This document shows positions 22,601 through 34,799 of a stretch of DNA of 64,000 nucleotides, in pieces. The notes beneath the pieces were generated by a model. That model was not told the origin of the DNA. It saw only the letters and a program-made list of their open reading frames with translations, and did no database searches. Both the position numbers and the translations under genes were made by a program. Within the stretch, counting starts at the first letter, position 1. Each line of letters begins with the position of its first letter. The DNA comes from Imbricaverruca yamaguchii (lineage: Eukaryota; Arthropoda; Thecostraca; Neoverrucidae), in NCBI GenBank assembly GCA_034440575.1, contig JAOTOL010001604.1:1780001-1844000 (forward strand), written 5' to 3'.

Positions 22601-25200
22601 TCCCATGCATTTTGGACCTGGAATGAAATGTATAAAGTGACATTGCGGCAATATTTTGATACAAAGTGGTACAAAGTGATGCTGGGTTCACGATGAGCAG
22701 ATAGAAACGGCGAAACATCTTTTAGAATATCGTAATTGTGCTTTTGAGATCTAACTTCTACCATAGTTTTACAAACTTTGTGCGGTATTCGGCATGTGTA
22801 CCCCATTGAATTAAGACCCCGGATACCCGATAAACGCTAGCGAAGTAACGCTGTGAATGTTTGTAGTTAACAGCATATGTGTACTGAGTGTGAACCCTAT
22901 ATCCTAGTCAGGGTCGGATACAGGAATTGTCATTGTAGAGTGGTATTTGTCTGGGAGCGCCATTTCTTAGAAGGTGCACCCTGCGAAAATACCTGAAGGG
23001 GCGCTTTCGGCCGAAAATCCGTTTAACAGGGGAGGGGCGTGTACTTCAGCACACTGAAGGCGTGTTTCTTGCTGAAAACTATGAAGGGAAGCATTTGAGA
23101 CTTCCCGGAGGGGCGCAGGTTTCAAAGTCCCTGAATTCGCCAACCACCCCTGAATCCGCACGACCATCCTGGGGGGACACGGGTTGACGCTCAGACAGGA
23201 CTGTTGCTTTAAATACTCTCGAGGGGAAAAATGCCACATCTATGTTGGCTTTGCCACCGCCAATAATTGCATGCTTTGACATGGGACCCCAGTGAGTGTG
23301 TTCCCCAATCAAATTAGGCCAGCCCATTGCCTTGATGTATTTTGCCCTCCCCCCACCCGAATCATTTTCAGAAATCAACATCCGTGCGCTCAGGACTTCC
23401 TCTTTCATTGTAGTCATTTCTATCAGCCCGGAACCTCTTCCAAGGGCGTAACTAATAGGGCAGGCGTGGATCCAGTTTTTTGCCATGGAGGGGCACGTTT
23501 GGAACCACTCGATTAGCCCCCAGGGGTGCATTCAACTGAAAATTTCGAGAGGGGCGCACTCGAGGGTCTTGGAAAGGAGACCGGCGAAAAATTCAAGGGG
23601 ATGCACTTAATGATTCAAAGGGCACATTTCCATTTTCCTTTTTTTAACTGGCGCTTTGCGCGCCACTGAAATATTTCATCAATCTTTTAGTGTTTAGCTG
23701 AAAAATACAAATGGTTGCACTCGAGCCTCACTGTAGGTCCACTTTTCCTGGTAAGATGGGCGCCGTCTTGCCATGAGTTGACACATCCCCTGTGTCCTCG
23801 GTATCTGTCTCTGCAAGGGGATGGGCGGCAGGAACGCGGCAGGTCGAAATGCAGGCGTAATAGGGAATAGATGGTAAGGTTTTTGTTTGATTGCATATAT
23901 ATTAAGCAAAGTTTTTGCTTCATATATCAATATATCATTTGAAAATGACATAGTCATTTTCACCACATAGAACGCCCAGCATCACCGCTTTACATTCACA
24001 ACACACTGCGCAGCGCCTGCCAGCGCCACCGTTTTGCCCATATGCGGCGCCGCCGACGGGACCGTGTTGAAAAGTCGAGTTGTCTGTCTAATTATATATA
24101 GAGGTCAATGGTTTGTGCCCAATGAAAGATGGGCGCTGTATGACCAACGCAGTCGATGCGCCCGAAAGCAAAATAACCAACCGAATGAAAGACTTCCCAG
24201 AGCGCTCATCGCAGCCAAAATTTAGAGTGACCCAAACAGACATAGCAACGTATTTCGGTAAGAGCAATCCAAGTGGCACCCAGATTCGCTCGTAGGGTAT
24301 GCCAAGGGATGATGAACAAACAATGCAGATTCCTTCATCAACAAGGCATGCAAGCGAATTGAGCTGTGTGCTCCTTACCCCGCCGACCAGCATCGGCTCT
24401 TACGTAACGTCACAGGGCGACGCCCTTCCGGCGGGCCAGTCAGGGTCCCGCCTCGGGCGGTTCCCATGACCCTGCGCCGCACCGTGACGCGCACCGAGGG
24501 TCAGCTGGCGGACAGTCAGCTGACTGCGGACCGGCGGCGGGTGACGCGGCGCGCGCCCGCAATAGCAATACATTATTCAATACATAGGGTGGAATATGCC
24601 ACTTACTGAGCGCTGAATCGACATCCGTCCCAAAGAAGTACCAACATCGTGCATTTTGGCGCGTGCTTGTGAAGTCTTCATGCCTCGTTTCCAGCAGTAT
24701 CCCGTTTATAAGTGGCATGCTTATTCTCACCGTAACGGATCCGAGATCGTGATAACGAACATCCCGTTGTGCTATTTCAGGAAAATGGTACTTATGATGT
24801 GCTATGTCATACAATACCAGTTTATTGCATATGTATTTGCATTGTCAGCGTTAATGTCGACATCCCCAAATTAGGTACCTCCCAAAACACGCAAAACGGG
24901 TAGTTATATGCACGCAATTGTCTCAAAACTGGGCTTTAAGGACCGAAACATCATTAAACATAATTATTTCCATGGCGATTTCGACAACCTCCTGCAATCG
25001 GTTCAACATCTCACACCTAACGACAATTCGATATTTTAACACTGGGCCGCCACTCCCGCCTCGCCAGGAGGTCTCACTGCCGCCGGTGGTGCTGGCGACA
25101 CCAGCCAGCTACAGAAGTGGAGGAGCCTGACGACGGACTGATGGAGGCGAACGCCTCAAAATATGTGCGCCGAATGTTCGACACCTGAAGCCTTAGGCTG
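22601..25200. other. Intergenic, unassigned; dispersed-repeat fragments
   Basis: No gene is supported. About 22905-23640 contains recurring GAGGGGCG-type phrases that also occur near 32940-33200, suggesting eroded copies of one dispersed element. About 24115-24175 shares a segment (GGGCGCTGTATGACCAACGC) with the minus strand near 36784-36836. About 24420-24570 is CpG-rich without a recognisable exon. Confidence 0.35.
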
Positions 25201-25204
25201 GAGA

Positions 25205-25700
25205 AACTGTGTCGGTGGCTTGACCGGCTAAAATATGGCATGGCATTATGTGAGACTTGGCTCACATAACGTGGTCGTGGAGATTTGGTCCAGCTTGCCT
25301 AACAGGATGTTGGTCTTCCCAGATTACACCCTAAAGCGATTAAAACGAAATTTCGCTCCGAAAGGCGATGGTGGAGAAGCCGTGCCATTAAGAAATGATG
25401 TAGATGCAAAACAAATCGAGTTTCAATTTTCTAACATTCTAGTTTCTAGGTTGGAGCAACTCTGGAATTCGTGTGAACAGGCCAGGGAATCTTCCTTGTG
25501 TGTGCTGTTGATCGAATACCCAGGAATGCTGCCGCAATCCTACATGATGATTTTGATAACCTCGAATATGTTCGGTTCAACCACCCTGCGTCCCCCATCA
25601 TCATTTACATCGACTTCACATGTAGCATGATCGCTGACCCTGATGCACACCGGTACATATTTATCAGAGTTTTTAGACTGGAACTCATTTGTTTCAGGTG
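25205..25700 (+). pseudogene. LINE endonuclease (APE-type) remnant
   Basis: Frame-broken blocks resemble the middle of a non-LTR retrotransposon AP endonuclease: FPDYTLKRLKRNFAPKGDGG corresponds to the family's P-G-Y-x-x-x-R-x-D-R...GGGVA block. It is followed by a segment like the Y-R-P-P block (EYPGMLPQSYM) and a weak copy of the G-D-F-N region near 25590-25640. It may be a separate truncated copy of the LINE at 12.5 kb, though no overlap allows comparison. Confidence 0.45.
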
Positions 25701-25780
25701 CGATTGCATCTGTCTACGCATGCGGATCTCTTTTGGACGCATTCATTCTCGATGAAGTTAATATCTATCATAGAACCCAC

Positions 25781-27090
25781 ACGTATCCAGGCCATCAAGA
25801 AAATGTTGTACCATACTTATCCGGAACTCATCTTCGTTTGTATGCTCTCTTGCCTTACTTGTTGTTCGGTATTGTATGATCGTATTGCTTTGCGAATGTA
25901 CGAATGTACGAATGTTCGAATGTTCTATGTTGACTTACTGTTTATGTGCATGGATCTGCCCAAAACCCGGCTGTATTGCGAACAAATTCCACATTTTGTG
26001 GTTCGAATTATTTCCGGTAAGAAGAAGTGGGAGCATATTTTGGTCGTCCCCGGATCCTGGGGTGGTCACCTTCTGCCTCCCCATGACTGGGGATCCCTTA
26101 TGGTGTTTGCATTGTACCCTGACTTTGGTAGGTTCGAAGTTAGTAGGCGCTTTCAAGAACTTTTCCTCTCGGCTTGGCGAAGACGGATTTACCGTCCGGC
26201 CCGGTGATGATTGTGAATCGCCTGTGAGCTTTGCATGGTACATTATAATGAGCATGGATGTTCAAGCGGGTTTCCGCTTTTCAATGCATCACCTTACGGA
26301 GATCTGCAGGTTGGCATGGCACAATGTCAGAACCAGTTTTTACAGAATTCAACAAGGTAATAAAAGAAAGTCCACTACGTCTCAGTTTCCTGCGCTTGTG
26401 GGTTCGCCAGATATTCTACAAATATCTAGCCGCAAACGATCGTCTCCTCGCTGGCGTTGTGCAGATAAACCGATATTCCATCCGGAACATCGCAGAACCG
26501 GCGAATACTTACAACACAGCACATACCTACAACCGGCGAATTCAGACTCGCTGACCAATGGCGGCAGCCTGACGAGCAACACGAGTTCAGCGCGGCACCA
26601 CCCCACTCCCCGGCTCATGCATCAGACTGAAACAAGTCTAAGCAATGCTCAGCTTTTGCAACAGCGTCCCATGTTCCCTTTGTGAGTCAGCTTCCGGAGT
26701 TGCATCGTGCCACCCAGTTGGTCTGGCAGTGTTCATCAGAAGCCACCACCAGTTGAGATTCAGGGCGCGTGTGTCCCTGCTACACATCCCCATCCCTGAT
26801 CATGATAATCGGCTCGCTTTCTCCTGACCCACTGATGCCTGGTTTTCCCTCTGCTGTTCGACTGCACGTGGCCTGAGCCTGGAGAAAGAAAACCATTCCG
26901 GGCTGCATCGCAATTAGCACCTAGCACGTAATTGGCCTGCGGTAGCTCATCGACCTACGTGAATGGGCGACTGCCAGCAAAGCTGCTGTTGCGAACGATA
27001 ATGTTTATGCTGCTAAACGAACCAAGTTGGCGTTGCATATTCGCGATTGTCTCTACTGACCAGCCATCACTCAAACCCTTTATCGGGAGC
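25781..27090. other. Intergenic, no gene seen
   Basis: Overlapping frames up to 269 codons (25876-26685) have no recognisable domain and a composition like random sequence. I do not support a gene here. Confidence 0.35.
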
Positions 27091-27412
27091 CACATCAGGC
27101 GATACCTCTCCACAGGTCTGCCCGGCCCCGCAGGTAGTCTAACCCGCGCACATGGGTGTGCCCCGGTGACTCGAATCCTTCAACCCGAGCCACCCCAGGC
27201 GATACCTCACTACAAACCTGCCCCACCCCGCAGACTGTTACCCGCAAACACATAGGTGTGTTCCGGTGACTCGAATCCTTCAACCCGAGCCACCCCAGGC
27301 GATACCTCATTACAAGCCTGCCCCTACCCCGCAGATTATCTAACCCGCAAACACATAGGTGTGTTCCGGTCACTGAAGCCTTTACCCAGAACCACATCGG
27401 GCGAGATCTCGC
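27090..27412. repeat. 100-bp tandem repeat, 3.3 copies
   Basis: Units begin GGCGATACCTC near 27098, 27198 and 27298, with a diverged start near 27399. All carry TAACCCGCAAACACAT-like and GACTCGAATCCTTCAACCC segments. Confidence 0.9.
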
Positions 27413-27479
27413 CACGGGCCTGCCGGGCAGGTCTATGGTCTGCCGCCATACAGTGCGTGCAACTTCGGCCCTGTTAGGA

Positions 27480-27660
27480 CCGCACCGGGCCGCGGCGCCC
27501 GGGCCCGAACTCGGCCGAGCGCGGCCGCGTCGCTTGCGCAAGCGTTCGTATCCGCGGGTGGGTGTCGGGCCGAAGGCGGCCGCCGACGCGGCGCGCTCCA
27601 GTCGAGAGACGCACGCTCGGTCGGCGACAGCTCCGACAGAGCCGCGACGCAGCCGTGACG
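27480..27660. promoter_or_regulatory. CpG-dense stretch, possible promoter or exon
   Basis: A local peak of CpG (CGCGGCGCCCGGG, GCGGCCGCGTCGC and similar) with no repeat structure, between two tandem arrays. No start codon context or domain could be recognised, so it is flagged as a candidate only. Confidence 0.2.
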
Positions 27661-28070
27661 GCCGTCAGTCACATCCGTCACACCCGTCACACGAGCCACA
27701 TCCGTCACATCTGTCACATCTGTCACACCAGTCACACCAGACACATCGGTCACATCAGTCGTATCTGTCACACCACGTGGCACCAACACGCCCACTACAT
27801 CCGCCACACCCGCCACATCCGTCACATCCGTCACAATCGCTGCACCAACCACACCCGCTACATCCGTCACATAGACCACATCCGGCATACTTGTCACTCC
27901 CACCACATCTGTTACACCCGCCACACCCGCCACACCCGCCGCATCCGTCACATCCGCCACACTCGTCATACCCGTCACATTCCCCACACCCGCCACACCA
28001 GCTACATCCAGCACACCCGTCACATCCGTCACACCAGCCACAACCGCCACACCTGTCACCTGGAAGCTGT
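27660..28070. repeat. 9-bp degenerate array (CACATCCGT)n
   Basis: About 45 units of CACATCCGT, CACACCCGC and related nonamers. The multiple-of-three period leaves His-Pro-Ser/His-Thr frames open on the plus strand and Val-Thr-Asp/Gly frames on the minus strand, which should not be taken for genes. Confidence 0.95.
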
Positions 28071-28074
28071 CACC

Positions 28075-28640
28075 AACTGTCATCGGAAGTCCAGTCAGGT
28101 CAGTCAGGTCGGTCAGGTCACTCCAGCGGGCCAGGTCAGTCAACCGGGCAAGCCAGAAAATTCAGGTCAGCGAAGTCAAGCCAGCCAGATCAGTCAGGTC
28201 AGTCAAAGTCAGTAAGGTCGGTCCAGTCAGGTCAGTCAAGACAATTAGGTCAGCCAGGTCAGTCAGATCAATCAGGTCCGTCAGGCCAATCAGGTCAGTC
28301 AGATCAGTCACGTCAGTTAGACCAGTCGGGTCAGGACAGCCATGTCAGCTCAGCCAATCAGATCAGCTAGGTCAGTTAGAACAGTCGGGTCTTGAGTCGG
28401 GTCAGTTAAGCCAGTAGGGCCAGGCCAGTCATGTCAGCTTGGCCAGTCAGATCAATCAGGTCTGTTAGGCCAGTTAGGTTAGTTAGGCCAGTTAGGTCAG
28501 CCAGGACAGTCAGGTCAGTCAAGGCAGGCGGGTTACTCAGATCACTCCGTCAGGTCGGATCAGTCATGTCAGTCAGGTCAGGTCAGATCGGCCAGACGAC
28601 TTCGCCAAATCAGGTCAGTCAGGTCACTCAGTCACTCGTT
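28075..28640. repeat. AGGTCAGTC-type degenerate array
   Basis: About 560 bp built from nonamers such as AGGTCAGTC and AGGCCAGTT. It continues the nonamer periodicity of the preceding array but with another sequence. It contains many AGGTCA hexamers. Confidence 0.9.
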
Positions 28641-28749
28641 TAAGTTAATCAGCTAGTGATTTGAGTCAATAATCAGGTTAGATCTGTCAGTTCGTCCGTC
28701 AGTTCGTCCGTCAGTCAGCCACTTCCAGCCCTATGATGGTCAAATCGGA

Positions 28750-28985
28750 CAGTTGTCAATCAGCTGACCATCAGTTCGGTCAACGTGGTGGCTCGGTCCA
28801 TTGTGTCAGTCACACTCAGCTGACCATCAGTTCAGTCATTGTGGTGGCTCGGTCCATTGTGTCAGTCACACTCAGCTGACCATCAGTTCAGTCATTGTGG
28901 TGGCTCGGTCCATTGTATCAGTCACACTCAGCTGACCATCAGTTCAGCCATTGTGGTGGCTCGGTCCACTGTGTCAGTCATACCG
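28750..28985. repeat. 56-bp tandem repeat, four copies
   Basis: Units contain CAGCTGACCATCAGTTC and GTGGTGGCTCGGTCCA, with single-base differences between copies. Confidence 0.93.
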
Positions 28986-29477
28986 TGGACCAATACCGCT
29001 GGCGATCGGTGATTGTAGTGGAGAGCACGCTGAAAGTCAGACCTTTAGACCGATGGTGCACTGGGTGAATGACTATCCGGTGCTTGTGGTCCTTTCACTC
29101 CGAAGGCCTATCAGTTGTTCCCATTTGTTCAAACCGCTAGAACTGCCGGGGTGATCATTATGCTAACGCTTCCAGGTGCCCATTACATCACCGCTGATGC
29201 TGCTCTGGTGATCATTATGCCAACGCTGCTAGGTACACACTGCATCGTCCGGTACTAATACAATCCGATTTCTGGCCAGAAGTGCAGTTTCCATCTCTAA
29301 TCTGGGTATTACGCACCCAAACGTACACTGTGTGGGCTCCGACAATAATCTGCTTCCTTTATAATTGCGTCCTACTGAAACGTATACAAGTATGCTGAAT
29401 GAAAAGGGATTAATACCCACTTGAAAAATGTATGAAGAATGTACGTGCACAAAGATACACAGCACACACCACCCCCG

Positions 29478-29478
<1 letters not shown>

Positions 29479-29540
<62 letters not shown>

Positions 29541-29554
29541 ACAATTATGCATAG

Positions 29555-29588
<34 letters not shown>
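29479..29588. repeat. (CA)n followed by (TA)n microsatellite
   Basis: About 30 CA dinucleotides at 29479-29539, then a short spacer and (TA)n at about 29557-29588. Confidence 0.97.
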
Positions 29589-29590
<2 letters not shown>

Positions 29591-30252
29591 GTACGTTGTA
29601 GAATAAATCTACTAGCCAGTAGGGTTAGAAAAATCATCAATAGACCAGATACATATGAAACATCACTATGATACCTTTCATTCACGTCTAAAGCCATCCT
29701 GAGAGCTGTTCCGGTGCCGACGACTGCTATATACCTATATACCATAACAATACCATCTGCGCCATAGCCGTATAGCCATCTGCGCCAGCGACTTATCTCA
29801 GCCAGCTGACTTTGTAGACACACATCCCAGAATCTTTGAGCAATTGCCACCACGCGATACTGACGTGAAACCGAACCCAACTGAGTAATGCGAAGAAAGC
29901 CAGAGATCTGTAACCGGCACGTTACCGCAACGTAACACCGGGTATAACTCATTCATTTAAAGAACCCACTGCGGTGCAGAAGGCCATGAATTAAAGCCGA
30001 ATACAATTTTGTTATTGTTATCTTACGCGGCAAAACGATGCTGATAATGAAGCTTAACGATACATATATCCACTGCAGTGAAGAGCAATACACGCGAATA
30101 AGATCGTGCGTTCAATTCATCCTAATACAAGTAACTAATTGCAAAAAAATGACAAATTTGCTAAGCAGAATTAAAATGCATGGACTTGCACTTAGTGGAA
30201 TGAATTCTACTTCTTTCGTTTTGTGGGGATTTAAGTCTGATCGGCAATGTGG

Positions 30253-30580
30253 CCACCCCGGTAGCTCAGTTGGTTAGAGCGCTGCCTGCACTGGTCTCCC
30301 CTGTACTGGCAACACAGGATTCGAGTCGCTTCGCGCGCTCGCATTTAGCCCACGGCCGAGGGGGGGGGGGGTCAGTTGGCAGCTGGCCCGATAAGGCCGG
30401 GGACGAGCTACCGGGCGGCCGTGTCGGTGCATTGGCGGCACGTTAAACTTTCTGTCTAAATCCTGCCGTTGAACTGGAGTTCATGGATCGGGTGGTGGGG
30501 CCAGGGTTCACGCAAGAAGCTCTGCTTAGCGATAGAACCCTGGTTCCTCAAATCACCCCAGCAACAACTCGGATCAAATT
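30253..30580 (+). mobile_element. tRNA-derived SINE (family B), second copy
   Basis: The head is a clear tRNA-like module: box A TAGCTCAGTTGG and box B GGATTCGAGTC. The body matches the copy at 3078-3400 through CAGTTGGCA, GCATTGGCGGCACGTTAAAC and the tail block AGGGTTCACGCAAGAAGCTC. The anticodon arm is not a valid tRNA arm, so this is not a tRNA gene. Confidence 0.82.
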
Positions 30581-30599
30581 TATTACAAAAAAAATATCA

Positions 30600-33500
30600 T
30601 TTCTGCATCCTGGGTAGAATATGACGTTGGCCCCGCATATTGAGATTACAGCAAAATCTAACGGTGCAACTTGCTCACCACACCTTATTATGCGTCTAAG
30701 ACAGCAGAATTCGCGCTTCGATCTTCTACAACATTCAGGACTATGTTTTCCTTCTACAAAGCCGTTCTTGAATATCAATGATTCGTATTGGTCCCTGAGT
30801 TACGCATGGTGCTTCTTCAGAGGCGAAGCAGTTTGTTCCGCCACAGGCACGGCAGTTCGACGCTACAGTAAATGGTACATGACGGGTCATAGAAGCTTCG
30901 TTCGCCACACCTGATTATGCATTTAAGACGTCAGAAATGATATAATTAATTATAATCAACCCCATAATTATGATCCGGGCGTGACACAAGCCCATAGACA
31001 TTTCGCTTGCAGGTGTGCGGGCGATGCGCACTCGGGCAGTTTAGTTTGGCACACAATCCCCGTACTATTTTCCGCCCTATCGTAAATGTGGCCGGCCAGG
31101 TCAGGTCAGGTCAGGTCAGGTCAACAGGTCAACTCCCGGTGCCGGAACCTTGACCGTCGATACAGGTGGACTCATCGGGACCATGGCCGTCGGCACAGTT
31201 TGTGAATCCGTGTACAGTGTACATGTGTGATGACTCCTGGAACTTTACGAAAAAGAATGCAAGCGCAAAATAGCGACATAAAAATAACGATTCCGTGTAA
31301 TATCCACTTGACAAAGGCGAATAACCAAAATATCGCCTTGGAAAATATAGATTAGTTTTAAAAATCAACACAGATGTACGTCACTGTTTCCAGATGCGAT
31401 GACAGAGACATATACTGTTGTCGTCGGCCTGGCTTTGGGCATAGTGTCCTTGTTGTCATTTCAGAGCGAAACACTGACGTTGTCCAGGAGGGAAAAGTGT
31501 GTTGCTTCGGTGCTGAAGACTATCCAATGTACGGTGTCAGCCAGCAGGAGGAGCCAGAATCGATATATTTCACTTTGGAAACCAACGACCAAGAGCGTGA
31601 CCACAGCACCCGCCAGAACGGTCAGGTGTGACTGCGATGGGAGTCAAGTGCGTGACCACAGCACCCGCCAGAACGGTCAGGTGTGACTGCGGTAGGTTTA
31701 GAGTCTGGCAAACGTCGATCTTGTTACTGCGGGGTGACATAGTCCAACATTCTGCTCAGTAGACTGTGCCAACTACCGCCACTCAGATCCAACTAAGGTC
31801 GCAAGCGCTTACTGCCCGACACAGTTAAACAGCGCCGTCATTCCAGTCAAACCATCGCACTCATTCTCCGGGGTCATAAAGGACCCTTATCTAGCCTCCG
31901 AACTCAGCGTGGTACACACCCCAGCGGTGTACCATCCGAAAGCCGTCGACACATATAGTCCGGAAAGTGTCTTATTTGCTATATTTTTGATGATTTTCAA
32001 CATAAAAATGTCGGGTTTTTAAGGAAAGAAATAGATGTTCAAACACATTTATATGGATAAATTAGGGCAGCTTAAATCGTACAAGGCAACAATACCGCTA
32101 CACAGCCTAGGAAAACTCGAAAGAAAGCATAAAATGGAAGCGACACAACGTGTGCCTTAGCACACGTTGTAGCACTTCATTATGTCCTGACCAATCGATG
32201 GAGGTCTAGCAAATTCGATAAGGAACTTCTCCTGATGCTTCTGCACGCACATGAATGTAGAAATGATGCTGGAAGATCATACAAATTACACAAAATAGGA
32301 AAACTGGTCGAAAATGGGCCCAATTTTGATGTGACCCTAGATCGCTGGTCTGACCTGAAACACAAACCGGTGAGATATATTTTTGAGACATTTCAAAATT
32401 CTACTCACGAAGCAAGTTTCGTTTGGATGTCTCTTCATGTGTATTAATTATCAATCCTGAAACACTTTTGGAGGTCTTAACTTTAATACCTACTGATCGT
32501 AAGTTGTTTAATTTCGACTTCAAGCGACCTCACTCGCCGAAACGGTTCGGAGACGGTGCAAGCTGATATAGTTATCGTGATTAATTCCAAAAGTACGAAT
32601 TAGCCAGAATAAATAGAAAGACCGACTTTATTGGACTCTGTGTGTGACACCTAGAACAAAGTCCAAGGTAACATATTTTCGTACCAATGGACTGCAAGTC
32701 GCTCAGCTAACCAAATAAACTTGTTGCAGCCACAAAGTTTTACACTTTTGGCAAAATGAACATACTTCTTAGCATGCGTGCCTTCCATAGTCATTCACCA
32801 AAGTCAACTGCAGTGCCAGTAAAATTTATATCCCCTGGTTGCTGGCATCATAATGTCGTCCTATTCGGGTTGACGTCAACTTGCTTCACAAATGTAACGT
32901 TGCCGCGTGACCTGCACTGCATTGTCGCTGCGACGTCAGGGGTGGATGCAGGAACTTCAACCGGGAGCACTGGTTTGGAGAGACATCACTGACTGAGAAA
33001 CTGTCGCGGTGGTGCAGTGTACACTCGAGTGCTCCTGCGCCTTTTCTACTCAGAGCTCAGAGAGGCGCCTCCGGCTGATAAATTCAAGGGAGACGCACTC
33101 CAGCGTCCCCAGAGGGGCATGTATTTCAGTCAGAGGGGTGCCACCTTTACATGGGAGGGGGCGCGTGTTCCATGTGTCTCCTGGGATCTGCTCCTACATG
33201 TCGTTGAAATGTCCCAGACGGAAGTGCATCACTTAATTGGGGCATTGGACGAAGCTGTGTCAGTTCGCATGTGGTGCTGTCACGAACGGTAGCCGCGAAT
33301 CGTTGCGATATAACAAGGGCCCTCCGGGGGATGGTGGCCCGGATCTACTCATGCTTTTCGTGGAGGCAAAGGTGATCCACTGCGTTCTTTTCGTGTAGGC
33401 GAGGGTGATCACCTCATGTTTTCTGGTAATATTTTAGGAACGAATCGTGCCAGGATGTGATGCAACTTTGAAGCGCTATACACCAAAGGTTAGACTCAAT

Positions 33501-34480
33501 GTAGATCATTGCAATCAGCTGAAAACCATTGGATGTTTGTGGTCCCGAAATATACAAATATTCTACCCCTAACACAACTACTAGCATGGTATAAATGTCA
33601 ACGAAATCACAAGATTAGTCCTCTTAGCATTTTTGCAATAATATATCCTTTTCGGGGAAACTTTATTATTTGTGATATTCTACGCTTATCGCAGCAGTCA
33701 CCGTATGAAATTTTTCCGAAAGTTGAGATGTTCTTTCTTACCAAATCGAGCCTGCAAAATTACTGAGTTGAGGTACATTTGAGTTTTTAAAAAAACATAT
33801 GGAACGCCAATCCATTGACATCAAATTTGCTATCATACAAGTTATTCCTAGTCCATACATTCCTGCCAAATTTCGCTTTAACTTACCCGGCACTTCCCCG
33901 ATCACATGAGAGTAGCATTGCACGTCCTCCTATCTACACTATTTACAGAGCTTTTTATGCATATTAAATGGGAGGGCGGTGGCACAGACATATTTGATAT
34001 CATTCTTTTACAATCAGTGCTATTGGAGCAATAGTCAACTTTGCAATATAATGGATGTCTCGGGTTTACTACATCCCGCCGCTTATGTTCGCAAAATGTA
34101 GCCTATGCTAAGCAGCGATTTAAAGCGCGAAGAATCGCTCTGGGGAGGGCTCTGTCGCCCCTCCCGGCGTGGCGTTCTACGACGTGTATGGGATTAATTG
34201 CCATTTCGAGTGTGTTTCTGGGGAACGCCGGTAACCCGTGTCAAACAATAGTTGTCATGTTTTGTAGACAAGATATGAATGGCTTCAGATCAGGCTTATG
34301 TGACCATTGCAAGTGGTGTGCTGCATCGTGCACAATAGATCTTAGCCGCCTTCGAAGCTTACCGGGGCGTTCTTTCTCGGTCTGCCCTAATACGCTTATA
34401 AAGATACGTTTGGAAAGGGAATGTAAGTGTGCCTTTCACCTCCACAAGCACGTTTTCCATGTACAGTAGCCGACTGACGA
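30600..34480. other. Intergenic, no gene seen; small tandem duplications
   Basis: Two small features stand out. (AGGTC)n, about five units, lies at 31098-31125. A 54-bp direct duplication containing GTGACCACAGCACCCGCCAG lies at 31593-31690. Short frames throughout (for example 34041-34469) have no recognisable domain. Confidence 0.4.
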
Positions 34481-34492
34481 TATCAGATATCC

Positions 34493-34676
34493 GGGGCTGG
34501 GATGGCCGAGTGGTTAAGGTGTCGGGCTATGGGTACCAAAGGTCCCTGGTTCGACTCTAGCGCCACTCAGGACATTTCCCAATCCCGCGGCCCACCGGCG
34601 AAGCAGTGTGGGCGGCGCCATTAGCCCTGAATGTGCATAAAGTGTGTCGTGAACCAACCAATAAACAAACAACAAC
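34493..34676 (+). mobile_element. tRNA-derived SINE (family C) with 13-bp target-site duplication
   Basis: A 184-bp insertion flanked by ATATCAGATATCC at 34480-34492 and 34677-34689. The head carries TGGCCGAGTGGTTAAGG (box A of Ser/Leu-type tRNAs) and GGTTCGACTC (box B). The body is GC-rich and the tail is ATAAACAAACAACAAC. The perfect duplication suggests a recent insertion. Confidence 0.9.
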
Positions 34677-34799
34677 ATATCAGATATCCAGCTGTTCTCC
34701 GTACCATAAAACTAGAATGATGCGGCGGAGCGCCTGTTTTGGACGTTCATAACGGTGACATGCTGACAAGCAACAACTGCGCAGCGGTTCCCTAATGGT

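Noticed and set aside
22905..23640. A hAT-like element beginning CAGGGTCGGATACAGG, related to 32939-33300
   Set aside because: Shared phrases are visible, but I could not find matching inverted ends or a target duplication.
25876..26685. 269-codon plus-strand gene
   Set aside because: Long but without recognisable motifs. Several frames are open over the same stretch and the composition is not codon-like.
34497..34572. tRNA-Ser or tRNA-Leu gene
   Set aside because: No proper variable arm or acceptor pairing. It is part of a 184-bp SINE with target duplication.
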